The position numbers and the translations under genes were made by a program. DNA of 37,081 bases. Source: an uncultured Gammaproteobacteria bacterium. GTDB lineage: Bacteria; Pseudomonadota; Gammaproteobacteria; Pseudomonadales; Azotimanducaceae. The stretch covers positions 1 to 37,081 of the forward strand of contig CAJXBG010000030.1 of assembly GCA_913050215.1 (NCBI GenBank), in the 5' to 3' direction. The notes under the pieces are model-generated. The model had not been told where the DNA came from, ran no database searches, and worked only from the letters and a program-made list of their open reading frames with translations. Shown here piece after piece: positions 9,279 through 18,321 of this stretch (positions are counted from its first letter, which is position 1; each line of letters starts with the position of its first letter).

Positions 9279-10550
9279 ATGAACACACTGTTTTTCCTGT
9301 CCGCGTTACTATTTGGTTGGTTGGCCTACAACTGTTATTACCCTGTCTATCGCCGTCCTCGGCTGGCCATTTTTAGTTTCCTCGCCGGGTGGTTAACGGG
9401 CGAGTTAGCCCTGCACCACATCCTGTTTCAGGCTACGCTCGTCTTTCTATTCATTTGGTCTGGGTCAGTTGAGGGCTTCAGTGGCGCTATCGCTTTTGCG
9501 ATTTATGTTATTTCGTGGATCGCTTTGACGCATTTCTATCTGACCGGGTATCGCGCCAAAGGCTCGGTGAATCAATCCCTGACAGATGCACTGGGTCAAC
9601 ACTACATCGATCAAATATCTGAGCTCGATAAAACGAACCTTGTTGATTCACCGGACTATCACCAGATAAAACGCCCTCGCAAAAACATAGACCCACGAGT
9701 AGAGGTCATTAAAAACCTGCGTTTTGGCAACCACGGGCAGAAGCTCGATCTTTATCGCCACAGGCAGCCTTCGACAATTGACGACAGTCATCCGGATGAT
9801 GAAGCAGTTTTACCTGTATTGCTGCAGATTCATGGTGGCGCCTGGACTGAGAAAATAGGTAGCAAAAACGAACAAGCCATCCCTCTGATGAACCATATGG
9901 CGCTGCAGAACTGGATTTGTGTCAGCATAAACTACCGACTCAGTCCAACCGCAACTTTTCCGGAACATATCATCGACTGCAAAGAGGGACTTGCCTGGGT
10001 CAAATCTCATATCCAAGAATATGGTGGAGATCCGGATTTCATCGTTGTCACCGGAGGCTCGGCCGGTGGACACCTTTCCTCACTGGTTGCGCTGACACCT
10101 AACGACCCTAATTTTCAGCCTGGATTCGAGGATATTGATACGTCGGTTCAAGGCGCGGTGCCTTTTTACGGCGTGTATGACTTTACCAATAAATACGACA
10201 TGCAAAACAATCACGGTCTTATGACCCTTCTTGAAAAATCTGTGCTGAAGAAGCGGCAGGATCAGGACCCGGAAACTTATGAGGCCGCATCGCCCTTGTT
10301 TCGCATCTCCCCGGCCGCACCACCATTTTTTATTATTCACGGAGATAAAGACACGCTGGTTCCCGTCGCTGAAGCCCGAATGTTTGCTAAAACGCTTGGG
10401 GAGGTTTCCGATAACCCGGTCGCGTATGCAGAAATTGAAGGCGGACAACATGCTTTTGACATGTTTGCCTCGGTGAGAAGTGAATACGTAAAACTCGGCG
10501 TGGCGAAATTTTTGGTCTATCTGCATGCGCAGCACAAAACGAAAGCTTAG
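9279..10550 (+). CDS. membrane-anchored alpha/beta hydrolase (esterase/lipase)
   Basis: A 423-residue protein with two parts. Residues 1-90 hold about three hydrophobic segments (about 3-20, 28-60, 66-88) that should anchor it in the inner membrane. Residues 140-423 are an HSL/acetyl-esterase type hydrolase: QIHGGAW (183-189) for the oxyanion hole, TGGSAGGH (258-265, Ser261), IHGDKDTLVP (Asp356 or Asp358) and GGQHAF (His391). It would hydrolyse short or medium acyl esters; the substrate is unknown. It starts 46 bp after meaB on the same strand, so it may be the last gene of the propionyl-CoA operon, although such an esterase is not a standard member. The next gene is convergent, 22 bp away. 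Confidence 0.85.
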   Translation: MNTLFFLSALLFGWLAYNCYYPVYRRPRLAIFSFLAGWLTGELALHHILFQATLVFLFIWSGSVEGFSGAIAFAIYVISWIALTHFYLTGYRAKGSVNQSLTDALGQHYIDQISELDKTNLVDSPDYHQIKRPRKNIDPRVEVIKNLRFGNHGQKLDLYRHRQPSTIDDSHPDDEAVLPVLLQIHGGAWTEKIGSKNEQAIPLMNHMALQNWICVSINYRLSPTATFPEHIIDCKEGLAWVKSHIQEYGGDPDFIVVTGGSAGGHLSSLVALTPNDPNFQPGFEDIDTSVQGAVPFYGVYDFTNKYDMQNNHGLMTLLEKSVLKKRQDQDPETYEAASPLFRISPAAPPFFIIHGDKDTLVPVAEARMFAKTLGEVSDNPVAYAEIEGGQHAFDMFASVRSEYVKLGVAKFLVYLHAQHKTKA

Positions 10551-10572
10551 GCGAATCAAAGCCTCACATCTG

Positions 10573-11184
10573 TTACCAGTTCTGCTCCGCCTCAAACTCA
10601 GGATTGAGCATTGTAAAAAACTGTTCCAGCATACGCATGGTTAGTCCCCAGACCACCTGCTCCCCGACGCTATAGCCGGGAAAGGTCTGTGATTGCCCAC
10701 CAACATGGAAGACCTCTTCGGTTCGGCTACTGCCGGAATACATTGCATCGAGAGACCCCCAGAGGATATCTGCAACCTCATGATTAGGATTGAGTATTGC
10801 CGGCTCATTCTCAAGTACATAAAGCACCGGCGTGACGACCATATCGATGTTTCGTCCGCGCGGGCGAACCCGGATCTGATCTAACTCCCCCAAGTGGCGA
10901 GCGTGGCTTGACAGGTCTAGCCCAATTTCTTCCCAGGTCTCCCTTTCAGCTGTATGGCGTATCGACGCATCCTCGGGATCTTTGTGGCCACCAGGGAACG
11001 CCATTTGCCCCGACCAAGGATCTCCCTCTCTGCTTGCCCTGAGGATAAAAAGTGCTTCGGTATGGGCCCCAGGTCTCAAAATCGTGGCAACGGCCGCCTC
11101 TCGAGTCCCCTCCCCTACGTCCTCCAGATCCCGTTGATGATCATCGAGTCGGGAGATGATGTTGTCTATTTTCAAAATACTCAT
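10573..11184 (-). CDS. Nudix hydrolase, probable CoA pyrophosphatase (NudL-like)
   Basis: A 203-residue Nudix protein. GDPWSGQMAFPGGHKDPEDA (55-74) followed by ERETWEEIGL (80-89) forms the Nudix box with the metal-binding REtxEE core, and the spacing with D-x-S after the GG resembles coenzyme A diphosphatases rather than MutT. It would cleave CoA or acyl-CoA to phosphopantetheine and 3',5'-ADP, or another nucleoside diphosphate derivative. It is transcribed away from the M48 protease gene with a 47-bp shared upstream region. CoA substrate is inferred from box spacing and is less certain than the family. Confidence 0.86.
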   Translation of the reverse strand: MSILKIDNIISRLDDHQRDLEDVGEGTREAAVATILRPGAHTEALFILRASREGDPWSGQMAFPGGHKDPEDASIRHTAERETWEEIGLDLSSHARHLGELDQIRVRPRGRNIDMVVTPVLYVLENEPAILNPNHEVADILWGSLDAMYSGSSRTEEVFHVGGQSQTFPGYSVGEQVVWGLTMRMLEQFFTMLNPEFEAEQNW

Positions 11185-11231
11185 ATTTCAATAATATGTT
11201 GCAACGCCAACAGACACAAACCGGGTTCCAC

Positions 11232-12776
11232 ATGCGCATCACCAAGCTATTCATTTTAGTCATCTTAGCTAGCTGTCTCGCCACTGGTTGCGCGGTTAAT
11301 CCGGTCACTGGCAAGAATGAATTATCCATTATTTCCGAAAGCCAGGAGCTGGCGATTGGCGCTCAGCAATATGGGCCGTCACAACAGTCACAAGGGGGGA
11401 TTTATTCGGTGGACTCAGCACTGACTGATTATGTAAACGAAGTAGGTCAGCGTCTTGCCGCCGTCAGTGATCGACAATTACCGTATGAGTTTATTGTGCT
11501 TAACGATTCAGTTCCTAATGCCTGGGCACTGCCGGGTGGAAAAATTGCCATTAATCGGGGGTTGTTGATGCAACTCGATAGCGAGGCAGAATTAGCCGCG
11601 GTATTAGGGCATGAGATCGTCCATGCTGCCGCCAAACATGGCGCAAATGCCATGCAAAGAGGCATGGTGTTACAGGGGCTGCTCTCAGCAACTGCGTTGT
11701 CAACGGCGGATTCAGAATACGCAAACTATATTGTCGGCGGTGCGCAGCTTGGCGCCCAACTCATTAGCACAAAATATGGCCGCAACGCCGAACTGGAAGC
11801 TGATTATTATGGCATGCAGTATATGGCGCGCGCCGGCTACGATCCTACGGCGGCCATTAACCTGCAAGAAACCTTTGTCCAGCTTTCGGAGGGACGTCAG
11901 TCAAATTGGCTAGACGGACTATTTGCCAGCCACCCTCCCTCGATCAACAGAGTTAACGCTAACAAACAGACCGCTGCTGAAATCGGCGTTCAGGGGGAAG
12001 TTAATGCTCGTCGATACATGTCGAAAACGGCTTACCTTGCTGATAAGCAACCCGCCTACGACGCCTTTGACGAAGCCGCGGCCTTGGCAAAGAAAAATGA
12101 CCTCAGGCTTGCGAATCTGAATCTCAGCAAAGCAATTGAACTTGAACCCGAGGAAGCCAGATTTTACGGCTTAAAGGGTGACATCCTGCTTGCGCAGCAA
12201 AAATACAGGAAAGCTGATCAGGCATTTTCTACGGCACTGACAAAAGACGATGGCTACTATGAGTACTATCTCGGCCGCGGGCTCGCTAAATCAAAGCAAG
12301 GCATGATGCAGGCAGCTCGGGAGGACTTGATCCGCAGCAATGAACTACTACCCACCGCTGTGGCAGCCAATGCGCTAGGGGAAATATCTCTCAACCTGGG
12401 TGACCGGTCTACAGCAAAGTCTTACTTTGAATCCGCAATGTCAGCAGGCGGACCCGTCGGAAGGAAGGCAGGCAATGCTTTCCTGAAAATTGACGTGACT
12501 GACAATCCGATCAAATACTTAACGGTAAAACCACAGCTGTCCGACGACAGGGAACTACTTGCCAGACTCTCCAATACAAGTTCGGCGAGGATGTCTGAGG
12601 TTTCTCTCGAGTTCCTTGCGACTCTCAATGGCCAGTCTGTCCGACGCGTTGTCACTGTGAGATCGCTCGCCTCAAGGGCATCAGGCAACGTGTCATCGGG
12701 CTGGAAGATCCGAGAGACAGACCAGCTCGAAAACCTCAACATTAAGGTACTGAGCGCAGCGGCAAATTTCCAATGA
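11232..12776 (+). CDS. M48 family metalloprotease lipoprotein with TPR region (BepA/YfgC-like)
   Basis: A 514-residue predicted periplasmic lipoprotease. The N-terminus from the ATG at 11232 is a lipoprotein signal ending in the lipobox LATGC (16-20, lipidated Cys20), which is why this start is preferred to the in-frame ATG at 11196. The zinc site HEIVH is at 127-131, with the third ligand Glu187 in ELEAD. From about 275 to 410 the sequence has helical TPR-like repeats, as in BepA, which acts in outer-membrane protein assembly and quality control. The C-terminal 100 residues are not recognised. It is transcribed divergently from the Nudix gene. Confidence 0.9.
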   Translation: MRITKLFILVILASCLATGCAVNPVTGKNELSIISESQELAIGAQQYGPSQQSQGGIYSVDSALTDYVNEVGQRLAAVSDRQLPYEFIVLNDSVPNAWALPGGKIAINRGLLMQLDSEAELAAVLGHEIVHAAAKHGANAMQRGMVLQGLLSATALSTADSEYANYIVGGAQLGAQLISTKYGRNAELEADYYGMQYMARAGYDPTAAINLQETFVQLSEGRQSNWLDGLFASHPPSINRVNANKQTAAEIGVQGEVNARRYMSKTAYLADKQPAYDAFDEAAALAKKNDLRLANLNLSKAIELEPEEARFYGLKGDILLAQQKYRKADQAFSTALTKDDGYYEYYLGRGLAKSKQGMMQAAREDLIRSNELLPTAVAANALGEISLNLGDRSTAKSYFESAMSAGGPVGRKAGNAFLKIDVTDNPIKYLTVKPQLSDDRELLARLSNTSSARMSEVSLEFLATLNGQSVRRVVTVRSLASRASGNVSSGWKIRETDQLENLNIKVLSAAANFQ

Positions 12777-12824
12777 GTATAAAAAGCTAGTTTTTAAGGC
12801 GTTTTTCGATCGCTGCCTGCTTGA

Positions 12825-12846
12825 CCAAAACGAGCATTTGTTTTGG
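12825..12846 (+). terminator. hairpin downstream of the M48 protease gene
   Basis: A perfect 7-bp inverted repeat CCAAAAC / GTTTTGG with an 8-nt loop lies 48 bp after the protease stop. It is not followed by a T-run, so it may be only an RNA-stabilising or weak termination hairpin. The rest of the 264-bp gap up to the cytochrome b561 start shows no other feature I can support. Confidence 0.3.
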
Positions 12847-13040
12847 CGCTAAGGTAACTATCCTCTGACCTGACTCTATGGAAGAACCCCTTCGGGTCAT
12901 AGCGCAAGCATCAACACTAACGGAGATTCTAGCACCCGCTACGCGTTTTACCCGGAGCTTCTACTCTAATATGATATCGGTGATCACTGCTTCACAAAAA
13001 TTTAATGGCAGTTTCAACCCATCAAAGCGGACCCTTCAAG

Positions 13041-13736
13041 ATGTCAGACGAAAATATAAGCAAAAAAATTCATGTCTGGGATATACCGGTCCGGCTCTTC
13101 CATTGGAGTCTCGTTGCATTGTTTTGTTTTTCTTTTTATTCGGGAAAAACCGGTGGTTTCGAGCTGATGGATTATCATATGTACAGCGGGTACACCGTGC
13201 TGACACTGATTATCTTTCGAATACTCTGGGGGTTTTTTGGCGGGCGCTATGCCCGTTTCAGTCACTTTATCCAATCACCGGTAAAAATTGCGAAGTATCT
13301 TGGCTCTCTGAAAAATACTACCGATAAAACCACCCTTGGTCACAACCCTGCTGGCGGCCTAAGCGTGATTATCATGCTGCTACTGCTTTTGGGGCAAGGA
13401 TTGACCGGGCTATTCACTAACGATGATATTATGCTGGAAGGTCCGTTGACTCATCTTGTCAGCTACGATCAAAGTCGGTCATTAACGGGACTGCACGAAA
13501 CCATTTCATGGCTACTTGTTGGCGTCATCAGCTTGCATATTTTTGCCATCGTCTTTTATCGCGTGGTTCGAAAAGTGAATCTTGTAAAGCCGATGGTCAC
13601 AGGTCAGGTTGAGGTTAACATTGAAGATGAGGTAGAGCAGCAAGCAGCTGAAGGCACAATGGTCTTACTCTTGCGCGGCATCGGACTGTTGGCGCTCTGT
13701 TCAGGATTTGTTTATTGGATTATCAACTATCTCTAG
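13041..13736 (+). CDS. cytochrome b561 family membrane protein
   Basis: A 231-residue inner-membrane diheme-type cytochrome of the bacterial b561/Ni-Fe-hydrogenase b-subunit family. The diagnostic start is IHVWDIPVRLFHW (10-22, His11 and His21), followed by hydrophobic helices around SLVALFCFSFYSG, YTVLTLIIFRILWGFFG, LSVIIMLLLLLGQGLTGLF, LLVGVISLHIFAIVFY and a C-terminal helix. Several membrane His residues are candidates for heme b ligation. It would pass electrons between the quinone pool and a periplasmic partner. The adjacent convergent gene encodes a periplasmic c-type cytochrome, a plausible partner. The ATG at 13041 is preferred because the conserved motif starts soon after; the frame also has an ATG at 13005. 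Confidence 0.88.
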   Translation: MSDENISKKIHVWDIPVRLFHWSLVALFCFSFYSGKTGGFELMDYHMYSGYTVLTLIIFRILWGFFGGRYARFSHFIQSPVKIAKYLGSLKNTTDKTTLGHNPAGGLSVIIMLLLLLGQGLTGLFTNDDIMLEGPLTHLVSYDQSRSLTGLHETISWLLVGVISLHIFAIVFYRVVRKVNLVKPMVTGQVEVNIEDEVEQQAAEGTMVLLLRGIGLLALCSGFVYWIINYL

Positions 13737-13756
13737 CATCGTCAGAAAGCAGAGGT

Positions 13757-13787
13757 GGCAGAGCTGTTATTTTGTATCAGCTCTGCC
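13757..13787. terminator. bidirectional hairpin terminator between convergent cytochrome genes
   Basis: A perfect 10-bp inverted repeat GGCAGAGCTG / CAGCTCTGCC with an 11-nt loop. It lies 20 bp after the b561 stop and 12 bp beyond the cytochrome c stop. TTT follows on the + strand and a T/C-rich stretch on the - strand, so it can serve both transcripts. Confidence 0.8.
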
Positions 13788-13799
13788 TTTCAAGCTGGT

Positions 13800-14231
13800 T
13801 TAATCCGATGCCCTAAAATTATCGTGGCAGCCTTTGCAAGAACCACCCAGTTTCTTAATCGCCGGACCAATAGCATTCATATCTCCGCTGTCTGCCGCTT
13901 CCGCCATCTCGTTAGCAGCGGCAACAAACTTATTTAGGACTATTTTGAATTCCGCTGGTTTTTCCCATATCGCAGGGAGCGCTCCTGTTTTTCCATCGCC
14001 ACTTCCCTCAGGAAACACTTTTGGTACGATTGTCGACATCGCTCGTATGCCATCAGCATGTAATTTCAGATCACTTTGATGCATACGCCCCTTTAGTATT
14101 GTCCCCATCGACTTCATATGGCCGCCGACTATCTTGAAAGTAGCCTTACGGTAGTCAATATCCTTCTCGGCATCCGCCAAAACAGCGTTGCTAAATATCA
14201 ACGCCATCAACGTGATCGCAATAGACTTCAT
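13800..14231 (-). CDS. periplasmic cytochrome c556/c' family protein
   Basis: A 143-residue class II c-type cytochrome. Residues 1-19 form a signal peptide with cleavage after AVLA. The four-helix-bundle heme site CKGCH is at 132-136, near the C-terminus as the family requires. Met39 or Met42 in GGHMKSMG could be a sixth heme ligand, favouring c556 over high-spin c'. It would accept or donate electrons, or bind small gases, in the periplasm; the role is unknown. It converges with a cytochrome b561 gene and shares its terminator. A good Shine-Dalgarno (TAGGAGA) precedes the ATG. Confidence 0.9.
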   Translation of the reverse strand: MKSIAITLMALIFSNAVLADAEKDIDYRKATFKIVGGHMKSMGTILKGRMHQSDLKLHADGIRAMSTIVPKVFPEGSGDGKTGALPAIWEKPAEFKIVLNKFVAAANEMAEAADSGDMNAIGPAIKKLGGSCKGCHDNFRASD

Positions 14232-14636
14232 ATCTTCTCCTAAAATTCGTCATTTTATCTTTCAAGGCAGGCTGCCAGGGTCTTCACTCAAAGGAACATC
14301 TGGAGCATAACCTGTATTTCAAGGAGAAGAAAATCGTTTAGCGTGAGCGCATATTAGAACCGGCTGACGTCCTTGTGGGGGAAAATGCACAAATACACCG
14401 GTTTAATCGGGGGTTTTCTAAGCTAAAACCGAAGCCAACCCTGGCAAGCAACGACCTGTTGCACCCTCAACCCTTGTTCCGTGGCTTTAAACCGCAGAAC
14501 TCGATCAGAACAGACGATTTTTTGGCTTCTCCCGCGGTGAGGAAAAGCACGCATTTGCAACAGGAGAATTGACGCAAACTGTTGCCGTCAGTAAGGTGCA
14601 CTACTTATTTATCAAGTACACACTGAGAGCCTTGCT
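14232..14636. other. 405-bp gap between the cytochrome c gene and xseB
   Basis: No supported coding region. The short open frames inside start at GTG or lack protein-like composition. The left side holds the cytochrome c ribosome-binding site and presumably its promoter, and the right side the xseB promoter candidate. The middle part shows nothing I can identify; no RNA family or repeat was recognised. Confidence 0.6.
14569..14597 (+). promoter_or_regulatory. candidate sigma70 promoter for xseB-ispA-dxs
   Basis: TTGACG (14569-14574, five of six consensus bases) is separated by exactly 17 bp from TAAGGT (14592-14597, with the conserved TA and final T). It lies 40 bp before the xseB start, with no other promoter candidate nearby. 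Confidence 0.5.
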
Positions 14637-14873
14637 ATGGCAACACGTAAAGCTGCATTTCCCTTCGAAGAGTCGCTCGCCAAGCTCGAGGGGCTGGTTG
14701 AAAAGATGGAAGCAGGCGAACTTTCACTCGAAGATTCACTTAAAACCTTTGAAGAAGGCGTAAAGCTGACCCGTGAATGCCAACAGGCGCTGGTGCAAGC
14801 AGAGCAAAAGGTAAAAGTACTGATCGAGAGCCAAGAAGGCATGGCCGAACAGGCTTTTGATTTGGATGACTAA
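14637..14873 (+). CDS. xseB: exodeoxyribonuclease VII small subunit
   Basis: A 78-residue protein of the usual length. It begins with the family pattern [20 protein letters not shown], followed by [16 protein letters not shown] and an acidic end. It forms the coiled-coil hairpin that binds the XseA large subunit, which is not encoded in this window, and together they degrade single-stranded DNA. It is the first gene of the xseB-ispA-dxs operon and overlaps the ispA ATG by 8 bp. Confidence 0.96.
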   Translation: MATRKAAFPFEESLAKLEGLVEKMEAGELSLEDSLKTFEEGVKLTRECQQALVQAEQKVKVLIESQEGMAEQAFDLDD

Positions 14874-15762
14874 GTCCTTTAGCCAATTCGCGCCGGCTTA
14901 CAAAGACAGGATAGACAACAGACTCCAGACAATTGTCAATCAGCCGAATCACCAAAAAATCATTCCGGCACCGCTCGCTGGCGCCATCGATTACGGCATT
15001 AGTAACGGTGGCAAGCGGATTCGACCACTGCTGGTGTATATGATTGTTCGTGCGCTTCACACCGATCTTGCACATGCCGATGCGACCGCTTGTGCCGTTG
15101 AGCTCATTCATTGCTATTCGCTTATTCACGACGACCTGCCCGCGATGGACGACGACAATCTCCGGAGAGGAAAGCCCACGCTGCATATTCAATTTGACGA
15201 GGCAACGGCGATTCTTGCCGCCGATGCCATGCAAACAATGGCTTACGAAGTGATAGCGAGTGATGACTTACTTACCGCAGAAGCAAAAATCAGCATTATA
15301 TCTTCGTTGGCGAGTGCCTCTGGCCCGCGAGGTATGATTGCGGGCCAGATAATCGATATGGATGCTGAAACCAGACAGTTATCCGCCACTGAGCTTGAGA
15401 ATATGCACCGACGAAAGACCGGTGACCTGTTTGCCTTTTGTACTGAGGCCGGCGCCATTATCGGTGCTGCATCAGCCGAGATTACCTTAGCCTTAAAACA
15501 ATATGGCTACGCATTAGGCCTCGCATTTCAGGTAAAAGACGACATTCTGGACGTTATTGGCAATGCCGAGGTCATGGGCAAACCCCAAGGATCTGATATA
15601 GAACAGGACAAAACGACTTTTGTCTCTAGCTATGGACTCAACGCTGCAATCGCGCAGCTTGAGGAACTGAAGGAATTGGCCATATCCAGCCTCGCACCTC
15701 TAGGTGAGGGTTCAGCTGAACTTATCGCGCTCGCTGAATTTGTTGTATCACGTGACCATTAG
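14866..15762 (+). CDS. ispA: (2E,6E)-farnesyl diphosphate synthase
   Basis: A 298-residue trans-prenyltransferase making farnesyl diphosphate from IPP and DMAPP. The first Asp-rich motif DDLPAMDDD lies at 89-97 and the second, KDDILD, near 224-229; NGGKRIRP (47-54) binds the diphosphate. Length fits bacterial IspA. The frame also begins at a TTG nine bases upstream (14857), but the ATG at 14866 is preferred. Between xseB and dxs it forms the classical gammaproteobacterial isoprenoid operon, dxs making the precursor and ispA using the product. Confidence 0.96.
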   Translation: MTKSFSQFAPAYKDRIDNRLQTIVNQPNHQKIIPAPLAGAIDYGISNGGKRIRPLLVYMIVRALHTDLAHADATACAVELIHCYSLIHDDLPAMDDDNLRRGKPTLHIQFDEATAILAADAMQTMAYEVIASDDLLTAEAKISIISSLASASGPRGMIAGQIIDMDAETRQLSATELENMHRRKTGDLFAFCTEAGAIIGAASAEITLALKQYGYALGLAFQVKDDILDVIGNAEVMGKPQGSDIEQDKTTFVSSYGLNAAIAQLEELKELAISSLAPLGEGSAELIALAEFVVSRDH

Positions 15763-15792
15763 ACGGAATGATGGTGTAGAATTACGTCAGCT

Positions 15793-17682
15793 ATGATCAA
15801 TGAAATTCCCAAACAAAAACCAGATACACCGTTACTCGACACACTCTCGAGTCCAGCCGTTCTGCGCTCATTAGAGCTTTCCCAAATTCAACAGGTCGTT
15901 GACGAACTGCGCCACTTCCTTGTTTACACTGTCGGTCAAACGGGTGGGCATTTTGGTGCGGGCTTGGGTGTCGTTGAGTTAACTGTTGCGTTGCACTATG
16001 TTTTTGACACACCAAACGATCAACTTGTCTGGGATGTAGGACATCAAACCTACCCGCACAAAATCCTGACCGGTCGCAAGGATCAAATGATGACTCTGCG
16101 ACAGAGGGATGGTATTGCGCCATTTCCCCTGAGATCCGAGAGTGAGTACGACACTTTTGGGGTTGGACATTCATCGACTTCCATCAGCGCTGCCTTAGGC
16201 ATGGCGATCGGCGCTAAAATGAATCAGAAATCCCAGCGCACAGTGGCTGTTATTGGCGATGGCGCAATGACCGCCGGGCTGGCTTTTGAGGCGCTGAATC
16301 ATGTGCCGGATACCAACGCAAACATCTTGGTCATCCTTAACGATAACGCTATGTCCATATCCAAGAATGTTGGCGGACTAGCGAAGTATTTCGCTCGAAT
16401 ACTCTCCAGTAGACTTTATTTATCAATGCGTGAGGGCAGCAAAAAAATACTTAGCCGGATCCCCCATGCATGGGAAATTGCCAAACGCACGGAAGAACAT
16501 ATGAAGGGCATGGTGGTTCCAGGCACTTTGTTTGATGAACTGGGTCTCAATTATATGGGGCCAACCGATGGTCACGATGTCGAAGCGCTGATCGCAACCC
16601 TGCAAAATATCAAGGATCTCGAGGGACCGAACTTCCTCCATATTATTACGCAAAAGGGTAAAGGGTACGGCCCCTCGGAAGATTCGCCCGAGGGGACTCA
16701 TTCTCTTTCCAAAATCGAAGCGGAAAAGACGGCACCTGAACCCAAACATAATGCCCCATCCTACTCGAATATCTTTGGTCGCTGGCTAACGGATATGGCT
16801 GATGTCGAGCCAAAGCTGGTTGCAATTACACCGGCGATGAAAGAAGGATCAGATCTTGTCGAATTTTCGGAAAAACACCCCGACAGGTATTATGACGTTG
16901 CCATTGCCGAACAACATGCGACCACCCTTGCCGCAGGTCTTGCCACCCAGGGCATATTGCCTGTGGTTGCCATCTATTCGACTTTTCTTCAGCGGGCTTA
17001 CGATCAATTGATACATGACGTTGCTATTCAGGATCTTAACGTCCTGTTTGCGATCGACCGCGCCAGCCTACTGGAGGATGGCCCTACCCACTCTGGCGTT
17101 TTTGATCTGTCATTTCTGCGCTGCGTGCCTAATCTGATATTGATGGCGCCTTCAGACGAAAACGAAACCAGACAGATGCTGTACACGGGTTTTGTCCACA
17201 AAGGACCTGCTGCGGTGAGATATCCTCGCGGCAAGGGACCTGGCGCGCAGGTCGAGTCAAACATGGTCGCTTTACCCATTGGCAAATCGCGGACGCTACG
17301 CGAAGGCAGCAGAGTTGCCATTTTGGCATTTGGATCGATGGTCAGTGTTTGTACTGAAGTAGCTGATGAGCTGGGGGCGACGCTGGTCGATATGCGGTTT
17401 GTGAAGCCGCTAGATGAAAATGCGATTCAATCTCTCGCAAAGACTCACGAATTATTGGTCACTGTCGAGGAAAATGCGATTCAGGGTGGCGCCGGTTCCG
17501 CTGTCAATGAATATCTGAGCGCCAGTGGTACGATCATTTCTACGCTGAACTTAGGTATTCCCGATACGTTTATCCTTCAGGACAAACCTTCGAGCATGCT
17601 AGCAACCTGCGGACTTGACCAAGCAGGCATCAAACTTGCGATCGAGCAAAACCTACTCCCGGTTTCCCAGCAAGTGCCCTAA
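15793..17682 (+). CDS. dxs: 1-deoxy-D-xylulose-5-phosphate synthase
   Basis: A 629-residue thiamine-diphosphate enzyme condensing pyruvate and glyceraldehyde 3-phosphate, the first step of the MEP isoprenoid pathway and a feed into thiamine and pyridoxal synthesis. The ThDP/Mg motif is GDGAMTAG (155-162) with Asn183; the catalytic Glu373 lies in AEQHATT, and [12 protein letters not shown] belongs to the pyrimidine domain. The C-terminal transketolase-like domain is complete. It begins 30 bp after ispA. Its last 30 bp overlap the 3' end of ribA on the opposite strand. Confidence 0.97.
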   Translation: MINEIPKQKPDTPLLDTLSSPAVLRSLELSQIQQVVDELRHFLVYTVGQTGGHFGAGLGVVELTVALHYVFDTPNDQLVWDVGHQTYPHKILTGRKDQMMTLRQRDGIAPFPLRSESEYDTFGVGHSSTSISAALGMAIGAKMNQKSQRTVAVIGDGAMTAGLAFEALNHVPDTNANILVILNDNAMSISKNVGGLAKYFARILSSRLYLSMREGSKKILSRIPHAWEIAKRTEEHMKGMVVPGTLFDELGLNYMGPTDGHDVEALIATLQNIKDLEGPNFLHIITQKGKGYGPSEDSPEGTHSLSKIEAEKTAPEPKHNAPSYSNIFGRWLTDMADVEPKLVAITPAMKEGSDLVEFSEKHPDRYYDVAIAEQHATTLAAGLATQGILPVVAIYSTFLQRAYDQLIHDVAIQDLNVLFAIDRASLLEDGPTHSGVFDLSFLRCVPNLILMAPSDENETRQMLYTGFVHKGPAAVRYPRGKGPGAQVESNMVALPIGKSRTLREGSRVAILAFGSMVSVCTEVADELGATLVDMRFVKPLDENAIQSLAKTHELLVTVEENAIQGGAGSAVNEYLSASGTIISTLNLGIPDTFILQDKPSSMLATCGLDQAGIKLAIEQNLLPVSQQVP

Positions 17683-18249
17683 CTTTCCTGCTTTGGTCGC
17701 CAGATAGCGTTCATTGCTTGGGTTTTGTCCCGTTTCGATTGGCTCCCTATTAACGATTTCAAGGCCGAGCTTGGTCAGTGCGTTAACTTTCAGCGGGTTA
17801 TTTGTCATCAAGCGCAGTTTCTCAATCTGGAAATGTGCGAACATATTCTTACATACCGTGTAATCTCTAAGGTCTGCATCGAATCCCAGCCTCTCATTCG
17901 CCTCCACGGTGTCTGCCCCTTGATCCTGCAATGCATAAGCCCTGATCTTATTAATCAGACCTATCCCGCGCCCTTCCTGGCGGAGATAAAGGATGATGCC
18001 TCGACCCTCCTCTGAAATTCGCTGCATTGCTGTCTGTAGTTGGGAACCACAATCGCAGCGTTGGCTGAAGAGCGCATCACCAGTCAAACATTCGGAATGT
18101 ACTCGACACAGCACGGGCTCATCGCCGCTAAAGTCACCCATTGCAATGGCGATGTGCTCCTGTCCTGTTTCAGCATCCTCAAAACCATGAATTTTGAAGT
18201 CTCCCCAGGGTGTGGGGAGAATGGATGTTGCAATATAGATGACGCTCAA
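17653..18249 (-). CDS. ribA: GTP cyclohydrolase II
   Basis: About 198 residues, matching the length of E. coli RibA. It opens the GTP ring to start riboflavin synthesis. The zinc motif [17 protein letters not shown] with three Cys is present, as are [20 protein letters not shown] and LMTNNPLK. The ORF reaches a TTG at 18267, but the TTG at 18249 gives the right length and sits six bases after a GGAG ribosome-binding site, so it is chosen. It is the last gene of the nrdR-to-ribA run and its 3' end overlaps convergent dxs by 30 bp. It is not fused to RibB. Confidence 0.95.
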   Translation of the reverse strand: MSVIYIATSILPTPWGDFKIHGFEDAETGQEHIAIAMGDFSGDEPVLCRVHSECLTGDALFSQRCDCGSQLQTAMQRISEEGRGIILYLRQEGRGIGLINKIRAYALQDQGADTVEANERLGFDADLRDYTVCKNMFAHFQIEKLRLMTNNPLKVNALTKLGLEIVNREPIETGQNPSNERYLATKAGKLGHLLGNRE

Positions 18250-18321
18250 GAGTGACTCCGATAACAAATGGGCTGATTCTAGCAGCCAGCGATATACGGG
18301 GCGAATGCTAGGGCCCGGATT

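Noticed and set aside
10080-10595. 171-residue antisense frame covering the esterase 3' end and part of the Nudix gene
   Set aside because: It overlaps two genes with intact catalytic motifs and shows no motif itself.
12878-13327. 149-residue open frame overlapping the cytochrome b561 gene
   Set aside because: It overlaps the true gene in another frame and lacks any recognisable motif or membrane pattern; b561 motifs fix the real frame.
13757-13787. Possible CRISPR or REP element
   Set aside because: It is a single hairpin between convergent stops with T-rich flanks, so it is a terminator; no repeated copies were seen.
14375-14572. 65-residue open frame in the gap before xseB
   Set aside because: GTG start, no ribosome-binding site and no family resemblance; composition is not protein-like.
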